DNA of 9,441 nt from an uncultured Eubacteriales bacterium (GTDB lineage Bacteria > Bacillota > Clostridia > Oscillospirales > Oscillospiraceae), in assembly GCA_900556535.1 (NCBI GenBank), contig USPI01000042.1:1-9441 (forward strand), given 5' to 3'. A program made the position numbers and the translations under genes. The stretch's first letter is position 1, and every line of letters begins with the position of its first letter. Below, one piece after another: positions 1 to 6,140 of this stretch. The notes under the pieces are model-generated. The model worked only from the letters and a program-made list of their open reading frames with translations. It searched no databases and had not been told where the DNA came from.

Positions 1-58
1 GTTGGTTAAAAAGCGTTGTTTTTCCGCAGTTTTGGTTTCCTACGAGTGCAAGCAGCAT
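1..58 (-). CDS. feoB: FeoB ferrous iron transporter, N-terminal fragment (cut by window edge)
   Basis: Only the first 19 codons are present; the gene runs off the left edge. They read MLLALVGNQNCGKTTLFNQ, the G1/P-loop (GxxxxGKT) of the cytoplasmic GTPase domain that opens FeoB, the inner-membrane ferrous iron permease. The ATG at 58-56 follows the feoA stop codon by one base, and its ribosome binding site (GGAGGAGAT) lies inside the last codons of feoA, so the two are probably translationally coupled. Most FeoB proteins have P or Q at the fourth position of GNxNCGKT; Q here is normal. The identification rests on this motif plus the position directly after feoA. The membrane part cannot be seen. 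Confidence 0.9.
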   Translation of the reverse strand, partial: MLLALVGNQNCGKTTLFNQ

Positions 59-59
59 A

Positions 60-293
60 TTATATCTCCTCCACCGGACGCACCTCTATGCGCGCGGCAT
101 CCTCCTTGCGCAGCGTCATGGTATAGCCGCGCAGATATAGCTCCATGGGGTCGCCCAGAGGTGCAATTTTTCGCACCGTGACCTCGGTATGCGGGATAAG
201 TCCCATATCAAGCAGGTGGCAGCGCAGGTCACCCTCGCCTCCGACCGTGAGAATGACGGCCGGCTTGCCTATCGGCAGCTTGTCAAGTGTCAT
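60..293 (-). CDS. feoA: FeoA ferrous iron transport accessory protein
   Basis: A 77-residue protein of the usual FeoA size, a small cytoplasmic SH3-like beta-barrel that assists the FeoB GTPase permease in Fe(II) uptake. The family pattern is clear: LLDMGLIPHTEVTV (about 27-40), then the APLGDPMELYLRGY stretch (about 44-57), then LRKEDAARIEV near the C-terminus. The ATG at 293-291 is supported by a GGAGG at 306-302, eight bases upstream. It is the first gene of a feoAB unit; feoB starts one base after its stop. Two palindromes overlapping its promoter suggest metal-dependent repression. Nothing appears missing or broken. Confidence 0.93.
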   Translation of the reverse strand: MTLDKLPIGKPAVILTVGGEGDLRCHLLDMGLIPHTEVTVRKIAPLGDPMELYLRGYTMTLRKEDAARIEVRPVEEI

Positions 294-308
294 AAAAATA
301 ACCTCCGC

Positions 309-343
309 GTTAGTTTCAACTAACTACGTTAGCTTACACTAAC
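309..343. promoter_or_regulatory. Tandem palindromic operator before feoA, probable DtxR/MntR-family site
   Basis: Two 16-base palindromes of the form GTTAG-N6-CTAAC lie 19 bases apart start to start. The first, 309-324, is GTTAGTTTCAACTAAC, a perfect inverted repeat with 7-base arms. The second, 328-343, is GTTAGCTTACACTAAC, with 5-base arms. The TTAG...CTAA pattern resembles the recognition sites of iron- and manganese-dependent DtxR/IdeR/MntR repressors, which is a natural fit before a ferrous iron transporter. The second copy covers the -10 and the first lies just downstream of it. The regulator is inferred; no regulator gene is in the window. Confidence 0.6.
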
Positions 344-359
344 CCGGAGGATTTGTCAA
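331..359 (-). promoter_or_regulatory. feoAB promoter
   Basis: On the minus strand a perfect -35 TTGACA (359-354) is followed after 17 bases by TAAGCT (336-331), which keeps the first, second and last bases of TATAAT. The start codon of feoA lies about 40 bases downstream. The -10 lies inside the second GTTAG palindrome, so a bound repressor would block RNA polymerase. The weak -10 match leaves some doubt about the exact register. Confidence 0.6.
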
Positions 360-380
360 TAAAAACACATTAATAATACA

Positions 381-2150
381 TCATTTTTTAACATCGGATA
401 TCGTGCTCCAATCGGTCATATTGAATACCCTCATTCCCATGTCGGAAAGAGCATATGCAAAGTCGCCGACGTACACGCATCTGAGGCAGCCTTCGGTATT
501 TTCGGGGAAGGATATTTCCGTATTGAGGGCAAAGCCGCCCTCGTCGGTGTAGGAATAGATGAAGTATTTATCTGTGCTGCCAAAGCCGATGATATTTTTC
601 TCGGGGGATATGAGAAGCGCTGTGTGCTCATACAGAGCGTCCGACCACTCGACTCCGTCGAGCACCTGCACGGCTTTGGCCTTGACGTCTGCTCTGTCCG
701 AGGTGTCAAACATGACGAGCTTAATGCTCTGCGTAAAGCCCGTTTTCGCGTCCGCCTCGTTGCCGAGTCCGAAAAGTCTCCCCTCTGCCCACGGGTGAAG
801 ATACTCGGAAAAGCCGCTTATTTTCAGCTCGCTGAGCACCTTGGGCGCCTTCGGGTCGGATACGTCAACGGCAAACAGCGGGTCTACCTGACGGAAGGTG
901 CAGAAATACACGGTGCCGCCTTCAAAGCGGACGCTTTTTACGGTCTCGTCGGGTGCAAGCCCTGTGAGCGATGACACCTCGTTGAGGCTGCCGTCGAGGA
1001 TATAAAGACCGTTTACGGGCTTGTTTTTTTCCTCGTCATATTTGTAGTTTTCAAAGCCGTATTTATCGTCGCGGTATATCGTGCAGTAGTTATTCGCGCT
1101 TGTCGTAACAACGCGCAGGAAGCCGCTGTACTCATCCATGGCAAACTGACCGTCGAGATAGCCCTCGACGCTGCCGCGAGCCTTTTCTGAAAGATCGGAC
1201 ACTCCGAGGCGCACGATGTCGGTAAACTGCTTGTCGGCGCAGTCGGTCACGGTATAAACGCCCTCGTGGCGCTCGTCGGATATCACCTGCTCAATGCGCC
1301 ACGCGCTCAGATACAGGCTCTGCGAGTTCATATACATATCGTCTCCCGCTCCGAGCACGGACCTCTGCGCACTTTGCACGCCTGTTTTCGCGTCATACGC
1401 ACCCGCGACGATGTAGTTTGCTTCGTTTACGGCAGGCATGATGCTTATGCAGCCGCTGTCGGCAAAGGAGGCTGCGCCGTTGCGGTAATACTGCGGGACA
1501 AAGCTCGCGGGCTTATCCTCCTCGACCGTGCCGTAGACGGCGTATCTCGTCACGAGATAGAGCCTTCCGTCATAGAGCCTGCTCGTCATGAGCGAGCCGT
1601 CCTGCCCCGCGGAGGAAATGAGCTTCGGGGCGGCGGGGTCGGAAACGTCGTAGTAATATACCGTCGTGCGCTCCCTGTTACAGTCTCCCTCAAGATCTGC
1701 CGCATCGGAATATACACAGAAGCCGAAGCGGCACATCACGACCATGAGAACGCCGTCGTGAAGATATATCGCGCACGTTGTGCCCTCGTTTTCATCGTCC
1801 GATTCAATGCATCCGACGCGGCGGCTGCCGGCTCCGGCGGCCTCGTAGATATCGATTGAATTTCCGCAGACGTAGTAGATATATTTCCCGTCCGTCTTTA
1901 TTTTGTCGCCCTCGTCTATACCGTCTACCTGCGTGTTTGTTTTGGAATAATCCTGCGCGGTCTCGCCGTACGCCATATCATCGGTCACGGTGTTATACAT
2001 GGTCATTCGCGCCCCGTTTTCGCTTCGGCACGCCTTTATCGCTCGGTACACGTCGGCGTAGCCTTGCGCCTTCTGCTTTCCTTCGCTCGCGCAGGCGGTC
2101 AGGGCAAATACGAGCGCAAGGCAAAGGATTATTGCGGCCATCCTTTTCAT
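381..2150 (-). CDS. Secreted lipoprotein with C-terminal beta-propeller domain (COG4880 type)
   Basis: A 589-residue protein. It starts with a lipoprotein signal: MKRM, a hydrophobic stretch, then the lipobox LTAC with the acylated cysteine at residue 20. Residues about 70-103 (SKTNTQVDGIDEGDKIKTDG, then KYIYYVCGNSIDIYEA) are the hallmark opening of the Pfam Beta_propel family, described as secreted proteins with a propeller distantly related to WD40. Repeated blade-like segments follow, such as YYYDVSDPAAPKLIS, FAVDVSDPKAPKVLSELKI and VMFDTSDRADVKAKAVQVLD. The protein should sit on the outer face of the cytoplasmic membrane. No catalytic residues can be assigned and the function of the family is unknown. 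The ATG follows GGGAGTG at about 2165-2159. The gene is separated from livF by a terminator and ends about 20 bases before the feo promoter, with no clear terminator of its own. Confidence 0.85.
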   Translation of the reverse strand: MKRMAAIILCLALVFALTACASEGKQKAQGYADVYRAIKACRSENGARMTMYNTVTDDMAYGETAQDYSKTNTQVDGIDEGDKIKTDGKYIYYVCGNSIDIYEAAGAGSRRVGCIESDDENEGTTCAIYLHDGVLMVVMCRFGFCVYSDAADLEGDCNRERTTVYYYDVSDPAAPKLISSAGQDGSLMTSRLYDGRLYLVTRYAVYGTVEEDKPASFVPQYYRNGAASFADSGCISIMPAVNEANYIVAGAYDAKTGVQSAQRSVLGAGDDMYMNSQSLYLSAWRIEQVISDERHEGVYTVTDCADKQFTDIVRLGVSDLSEKARGSVEGYLDGQFAMDEYSGFLRVVTTSANNYCTIYRDDKYGFENYKYDEEKNKPVNGLYILDGSLNEVSSLTGLAPDETVKSVRFEGGTVYFCTFRQVDPLFAVDVSDPKAPKVLSELKISGFSEYLHPWAEGRLFGLGNEADAKTGFTQSIKLVMFDTSDRADVKAKAVQVLDGVEWSDALYEHTALLISPEKNIIGFGSTDKYFIYSYTDEGGFALNTEISFPENTEGCLRCVYVGDFAYALSDMGMRVFNMTDWSTISDVKK

Positions 2151-2171
2151 TTTTTATCACTCCCGATTTAG

Positions 2172-2201
2172 TATTTACCCTTAAGACGCGCAAAATCGCA
2201 A
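2172..2201 (-). promoter_or_regulatory. Weak candidate promoter for the beta-propeller lipoprotein gene
   Basis: Minus strand TTGCGA (2201-2196), an 18-base spacer, then TAAATA (2177-2172), about 20 bases before the start codon's ribosome binding region. It is the best match in the 98-base gap between the livF terminator and this gene, but both boxes are imperfect and the leader would be very short. Confidence 0.3.
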
Positions 2202-2211
2202 AAAAGTTCCC

Positions 2212-2242
2212 AAAAAAAGACGCCCCGAAGGCGTCTTTTTTC
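2212..2242 (-). terminator. Intrinsic terminator after livF
   Basis: A hairpin with GACGCC/GGCGTC arms (2219-2224 and 2230-2235) and a 5-base loop, read TTCGG on the minus strand, followed on that strand by seven T. It begins seven bases downstream of the livF stop. The other flank is also a T run on the plus strand, so it could work in both directions, but no plus-strand gene ends here. Confidence 0.88.
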
Positions 2243-2248
2243 GTTTCG

Positions 2249-2959
2249 TTATGTGCCGAGGTAGGCGGCTTTTATTTGTTCGTTTGCGAGCAGCTCCGCG
2301 CCTGTGCCGGACATGGTCAGGCGTCCCGTTTCGAGGACGTAGCCGATGTCGGCGGTTTTGAGCGCCATATTCGCGTTCTGTTCGATCAGCAGGACGGTCA
2401 CGCCGCGCTTGTTGATCTCCTTTATGATGTCAAATATACCGCGCACGATGATGGGCGCAAGACCGAGCGAGGGCTCGTCCATCATGATGACCTTGGGGCG
2501 GCTCATGAGGGCGCGTCCGACCGCGAGCATCTGCTGCTCACCGCCGGAGAGCGTGCCGCCCTCCTGCCACGAGCGCTCCTTAAGTCTCGGGAACAGGTCA
2601 TACACCCAATCGAGATCCTCCGTCAGATCGTCCTTTCTCAGGTACGCTCCGATCTTGAGGTTTTCAACGACGGTCAGGTCGGGGAATATCTTTCTGCCCT
2701 CGGGAACAAGGGTTATGCCCTTTGTGACGATGCTCGTCGGGTCCTTGGCGGTTATGTCCTCGCCCTCAAACTCTATCGTGCCGCCGGAGGGCTTCACAAG
2801 TCCCGATATTGCGCGCAGGGTCGAGCTCTTACCCGCGCCGTTTGCGCCGATGAGGGTGACTATCTCGCCCTTGGGCACATCAAAGCTGATGCCCTTGACG
2901 GCCTCGATGCCGCCGTAATTGACCTTGAGGTCATTGATCCTCAGTATTGCTTCACTCAT
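2249..2959 (-). CDS. livF: LivF, ATP-binding protein of branched-chain amino acid type ABC importer
   Basis: A 236-residue cytoplasmic ATPase, one of the pair that powers the Liv importer. Visible motifs: Walker A GANGAGKS (38-45), the LivF-type VPEGR segment in place of a normal Q-loop (85-89), the ABC signature LSGGEQQ (137-143), Walker B VIMMDEPSLGL (157-167), and LIEQNA near 191-196, where the family has Q in place of the switch histidine. The ending AAYLGT is typical of LivF. The reading frame is open for 14 more codons upstream, but the ATG at 2959 gives the family N-terminus (MSEAILRINDLKV) and follows a G-rich GGGGGTTG element. It overlaps the end of livG by 8 bases, indicating coupled translation. 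It is the last gene of the operon. Confidence 0.93.
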   Translation of the reverse strand: MSEAILRINDLKVNYGGIEAVKGISFDVPKGEIVTLIGANGAGKSSTLRAISGLVKPSGGTIEFEGEDITAKDPTSIVTKGITLVPEGRKIFPDLTVVENLKIGAYLRKDDLTEDLDWVYDLFPRLKERSWQEGGTLSGGEQQMLAVGRALMSRPKVIMMDEPSLGLAPIIVRGIFDIIKEINKRGVTVLLIEQNANMALKTADIGYVLETGRLTMSGTGAELLANEQIKAAYLGT

Positions 2960-3797
2960 CTTCAACAACCCCCAGATACGCATCGATAACGCGCTGATCA
3001 TTCTGTACTTCCTTGGGCGTGCCCTGAGCTATTTCCGAGCCGAAGTCGATGACGTAGATATAGTCGGATATCTGCATAACAAGCTCCATGTGGTGCTCGA
3101 TGAGGAAGATCGTCAAATCGTACTTTTCGCGGATCTCACGGATAAACTGCGCAAGCTCGAGAGTTTCCTGCGGGTTCATACCGGCAGCGGGCTCGTCAAG
3201 CAGCAGCAGCTTCGGGTCGGCCGCAAGCGCGCGGGCTATCTCAAGGCGGCGCTGCAAGCCGTAGGGCAGGCTCGTTGCTATCTCGTCCTTGTACTTATCA
3301 AGTCCCTGCTCCTCAAGAAGTGCCATCGTCTCCTCGCGCATACGCTTTTCCTCCTTCGCGTTGCCGCGGAAGGTCGCGGAAAAGACATTCTGCTTTGCGT
3401 GCATATGCTTTGCGATGAGAACGTTTTCGAAAACGGTCATGCTCTTCCAGAGTCTTATGTTCTGGAAGGTGCGGGCGATGCCCTGCTGCGTTATCTTATC
3501 GGGCGTGTTCGCAACGACCTTGCCGAGGTACATATCACCGTTTTCGCCCTTGTAGTTTTTCCTCATTTTCCCCTGCGGGTGGTTGCGCACGATGGGCTTG
3601 CCCATGAATTCGACAAGACCGTTCGTGGGCTCGTAAACGCCGGTGATGCAGTTAAACGCCGTGGTCTTGCCCGCACCGTTAGGTCCGATGAGAGCAATTA
3701 TCTTGCCCTTGGGAATGTCCAGCGAGAGGTTATTCACCGCAACGACGCCGCCGAACTGCATGGTGACATTTTCAACATGAAGAACATTTTCGCTCAT
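2952..3797 (-). CDS. livG: LivG, ATP-binding protein of branched-chain amino acid type ABC importer
   Basis: A 281-residue cytoplasmic ATPase paired with LivF. Motifs: Walker A GPNGAGKT (38-45), Q-loop FQNIRL (111-116), signature LPYGLQRR (177-184, the LivG variant of LSGGQ), Walker B LLLLDEPAAGMNP (197-209), and the switch histidine in LIEHHM (about 232-237). The C-terminus IDAYLG is typical. It is longer than common LivG proteins (around 255 residues) because of about 25-30 extra residues at roughly 68-97, between Walker A and the Q-loop, rich in K, N and G. Its ATG overlaps the livM stop by one base (TAATG), and its 3' end overlaps livF by 8 bases. Confidence 0.93.
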   Translation of the reverse strand: MSENVLHVENVTMQFGGVVAVNNLSLDIPKGKIIALIGPNGAGKTTAFNCITGVYEPTNGLVEFMGKPIVRNHPQGKMRKNYKGENGDMYLGKVVANTPDKITQQGIARTFQNIRLWKSMTVFENVLIAKHMHAKQNVFSATFRGNAKEEKRMREETMALLEEQGLDKYKDEIATSLPYGLQRRLEIARALAADPKLLLLDEPAAGMNPQETLELAQFIREIREKYDLTIFLIEHHMELVMQISDYIYVIDFGSEIAQGTPKEVQNDQRVIDAYLGVVEDE

Positions 3798-5026
3798 TAT
3801 GCGGCACCTCCCTCTTCGGCCTTTTGTGCCTTTTTGGCTTTCTTGGCCTGAATTTTTCTTATGAGCCCCGCGAAGGAAAGCTCCTTATTGCCCATGATGC
3901 CCTTGGAGAAGAAGAGCACGATGACCATGATGACGACGGAGAAAACGACCTTGCGGAAGCCGTCGCGGAAGAAGCTGACCTGAATGTTGCCGAAGGGCAG
4001 CGCGCCGGAATCGAGGAAGCGCAGCCACCACTCGGAGCAGGCGATGTACAGAAATGCCGCGATGCAGCTTCCGGATACCGAGCCTATGCCGCCGATGACG
4101 ACGATGAGCAGCAGCTCATAGGTCATTGCGGACATGAACGCAGACGCCTGCACGGTGGACTGGAACATTGCAAGCAGAGCGCCGCCCACGCCGGCGAAGA
4201 AGCTGGAGATGACAAACGACAGCATCTTGTGCTTAAACAGGTTTATGCCCATTGCCTCCGCCGCGACCTCGTCGTCACGAATGGCCTTGAATGCGCGGCC
4301 GTAGGAGGAGTTTATGAGCAAGACGATGATGATTATACATATCATCGCTATGAGGAACGGGAACACGGTGTTGAGCTTGAACGCCTGAGCGCCTATCTGG
4401 ATCTTCATGTCGCTGAAGAGCGTGTAGTCGCGCAGGAGGTTCGAGCCGTTTGTTATCCTGCCCAGTCCGTTCCACTGGAAAAAGGCGCGGATAATTTCCG
4501 CAAAGCCGAGAGTTGCGATGGCAAGGTAGTCGCTCTTGAGGCGCAGCACGGGGATGCCGATGAGCGCCGCAAAGACCGCTGCCGCAAGTCCAGCTATGAT
4601 AATGCAGATGATGGCGCCGAGGAAGCTGCCGAGGTTAACGCCGATGGCATTGCCGAGAGCCTCGGGAATCGAAAACTGGATGGCGCCGCCGTCAAAATAC
4701 TGGTAGACTGCCGCGTGGCGCGCAGCGGGGATGGAGAATATCGAGTAAGCATATGCGCCGATGAGCATGAAGCCCGCCTGACCGAGAGAGAACAGACCCG
4801 TGAAGCCGTTCAGGAGGTTCATTGAAACGCAAACCAGCGAATATATTGCGCCCTTCTTGAGTACGGGAAGGAGCATAAGCGTGAATTTTGAGGGCTTAAC
4901 GAAGTTATCGAGCGTAAACAGTACCGCGTACAGGATGACAAGGGCCACTATCGTCAGCCACATTCCCTGCCGCTTTGCTACCTCCTCCGGAGTCCTGAGG
5001 GTCTTGGTATTCATTGTTTCGTTCAT
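3797..5026 (-). CDS. livM: LivM, permease of branched-chain amino acid type ABC importer
   Basis: A polytopic inner-membrane protein forming half of the translocation channel. Family motifs are LLNGFTGLFSLGQAGFML (about 71-88), the cytoplasmic coupling segment GRAFKAIRDDEVAAEAMGI (about 243-261) that contacts the ATPases, and VVIGGIGSVSG (about 309-319). Many hydrophobic helices lie between them. The C-terminus carries a K/A-rich tail (about 392-405) that is probably cytoplasmic. The start is uncertain. ATG at 5026 has AGGTGA five bases upstream and gives 409 residues; ATG at 5029 and GTG at 5035 are in frame and would add one or three residues. The GTG form would start one base after the livH stop. 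The 3' end overlaps livG by one base. Confidence 0.92.
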   Translation of the reverse strand: MNETMNTKTLRTPEEVAKRQGMWLTIVALVILYAVLFTLDNFVKPSKFTLMLLPVLKKGAIYSLVCVSMNLLNGFTGLFSLGQAGFMLIGAYAYSIFSIPAARHAAVYQYFDGGAIQFSIPEALGNAIGVNLGSFLGAIICIIIAGLAAAVFAALIGIPVLRLKSDYLAIATLGFAEIIRAFFQWNGLGRITNGSNLLRDYTLFSDMKIQIGAQAFKLNTVFPFLIAMICIIIIVLLINSSYGRAFKAIRDDEVAAEAMGINLFKHKMLSFVISSFFAGVGGALLAMFQSTVQASAFMSAMTYELLLIVVIGGIGSVSGSCIAAFLYIACSEWWLRFLDSGALPFGNIQVSFFRDGFRKVVFSVVIMVIVLFFSKGIMGNKELSFAGLIRKIQAKKAKKAQKAEEGGAA

Positions 5027-5036
5027 CATCGTCACC

Positions 5037-5933
5037 TCACACCTTATCCGTTGCCTTCTCGCCGAAGATGCCGGTGGGCTTGACGAGGAGGATAACGATC
5101 AGCAAAACGAAAGTAAACGCATCGGAGAATACCGTCCAGTTCTGACCGAAGGCCCTGATGATATTCTCGCAGATACCGATCAAAAACGCGCCGATGACCG
5201 CGCCGGGAATGGAGCCGATGCCGCCGAACACCGCCGCAACGAAGGCCTTCAGGCCGGGCATTGCGCCGGAGGTCGGGACAACGGATGTGTAGTTCGAGAA
5301 GTAAAGCAGCGAGCCGACAGCCGCGAGGAAGCAGCCGATGACAAAGGTAAAGGATATAACGGAGTTTATCTTTATGCCCATGAGCTGGCTCGTTTCAAAA
5401 TCCTTCGCGACGGCACGCATCGCCATGCCGATCTTCGTGTACTTAATGAGCGCCACGAGCCCGATAACGAGCGCAAGCACGAGTATCGGGGTGATAACCG
5501 TGACCATCTTGGTCGTTGCGCCCCATATCGTTATCTGCTTTGACAGAAACGGTATCGCGGGGTAAGCGCGCGGCAAGCCGCCCGTGAAGTACAGCGCGCA
5601 GTTTTGCAGCAGATACGACACGCCGATAGCCGATATCATGACCGACATTCGCGGTGACGAGCGCAGTGGTTTATACGCGACCTTTTCGATCGCAACGCCG
5701 AGTGCTATCGTAAGAACGATAACGAGTATTATCGCCAGCCACATCGGCAGGCCGCCGGCTATGGCATAGACCATCACAAGACCTGCTACCATGAACACGT
5801 CGCCGTGGGCAAAGTTAATGAGTCTGAGTATGCCGTAGACCATCGTGTAGCCGATGGCGATAAGCGCATACTGACCTCCCACGGATATGCCTGACAGCAG
5901 ATAGCGGAAATTTTCATGTAAAAATTCGATCAT
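5037..5933 (-). CDS. livH: LivH, permease of branched-chain amino acid type ABC importer
   Basis: A 298-residue polytopic inner-membrane protein, the partner of LivM in the channel and of normal length for the family. Signature regions: GGQYALIAIGYTMVYGILRL then INFAHGDVFM (about 19-48), the coupling loop GMAMRAVAKDFETSQLMGI (about 169-187), and FGGIGSIPGAVIGAFLIG (about 236-253). The ATG at 5933 has AGGA ten bases upstream (5947-5944), and this overlaps the stop codon of a possible 22-codon leader ORF. It is the first gene of the tightly packed livHMGF block. It follows livJ after about 200 bases holding two hairpins, so its expression probably depends on readthrough from livJ. Confidence 0.93.
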   Translation of the reverse strand: MIEFLHENFRYLLSGISVGGQYALIAIGYTMVYGILRLINFAHGDVFMVAGLVMVYAIAGGLPMWLAIILVIVLTIALGVAIEKVAYKPLRSSPRMSVMISAIGVSYLLQNCALYFTGGLPRAYPAIPFLSKQITIWGATTKMVTVITPILVLALVIGLVALIKYTKIGMAMRAVAKDFETSQLMGIKINSVISFTFVIGCFLAAVGSLLYFSNYTSVVPTSGAMPGLKAFVAAVFGGIGSIPGAVIGAFLIGICENIIRAFGQNWTVFSDAFTFVLLIVILLVKPTGIFGEKATDKV

Positions 5934-5945
5934 CTGTTGACCATC

Positions 5946-6014
5946 CTATCTCTCTTGGAAATCTCTCTCCGGGAACGCATAAATGTGCTCCGCAGCTTTT
6001 TTTGCGGAGCACAT
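5946..6014 (-). CDS. Possible 22-residue leader peptide upstream of livH
   Basis: A short ORF on the minus strand starts at ATG 6014-6012 and stops at TAG 5948-5946. It has a good ribosome binding site, AGGAG at 6026-6022, seven bases before the ATG. The predicted peptide begins MCSAKKAAEH and is charged. Its start codon lies inside the stem of the large inverted repeat (5976-6021), so folding of the mRNA would hide it. Its stop overlaps the livH ribosome binding site. It has no run of Leu, Ile or Val codons, so a classical amino acid attenuator is not indicated. It could be chance created by the palindrome; confidence is low. Confidence 0.3.
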   Translation of the reverse strand: MCSAKKAAEHIYAFPERDFQER

Positions 6015-6021
6015 TTATGCG
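5976..6021. repeat. Perfect 18-bp inverted repeat between livJ and livH
   Basis: Arms CGCATAAATGTGCTCCGC (5976-5993) and its exact complement (6004-6021) enclose a 10-base loop with seven T on the plus strand. The stem is very stable and perfect. Neither side is followed by a T run, so it does not look like an intrinsic terminator. In the liv mRNA it lies 42 bases before livH and could act as an mRNA 3'-end stabiliser for livJ, a translational control hairpin, or a dispersed palindromic repeat. Confidence 0.85.
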
Positions 6022-6061
6022 CTCCTGCAATGGGTTTTAAGGGGTATATAAAAACGGCATA

Positions 6062-6090
6062 TGGTGGAGATGCAGAGGGCATCTCCACCA
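6062..6090 (-). terminator. Hairpin after livJ, probable partial terminator or mRNA stabiliser
   Basis: A perfect 12-bp stem, TGGTGGAGATGC (6062-6073) with GCATCTCCACCA (6079-6090), and a 5-base loop. It begins about 50 bases downstream of the livJ stop. On the minus strand the stem is followed after about six bases by five T, a weak terminator tail. Partial termination here would give more livJ than livHMGF transcript, a common arrangement for binding-protein transporters. Confidence 0.6.
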
Positions 6091-6140
6091 CAGTTTAGTT
6101 TACAGGTTAAGTATTAAGCTGTGCCTGTAGCTGCTGCGCA

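Noticed and set aside
1778..2989. A 403-codon open frame on the plus strand across the beta-propeller start and livF
   Set aside because: It spans two unrelated minus-strand genes and a terminator, with Arg-rich low-complexity translation and no family resemblance.
2960..3001. An N-terminal extension of livF by 14 codons
   Set aside because: It would overlap livG further and precede the family N-terminus; the ATG at 2959 fits the family start and the usual short overlap.
3824..4825. A 333-codon open frame on the plus strand opposite livM
   Set aside because: Its translation is rich in D, E, A and H, as expected from reading membrane-protein codons backward; no start signal or domain is visible.
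5976..6021. The 18-bp palindrome as an intrinsic terminator
   Set aside because: The T run is in the loop, and neither flank has a T tail after the stem.
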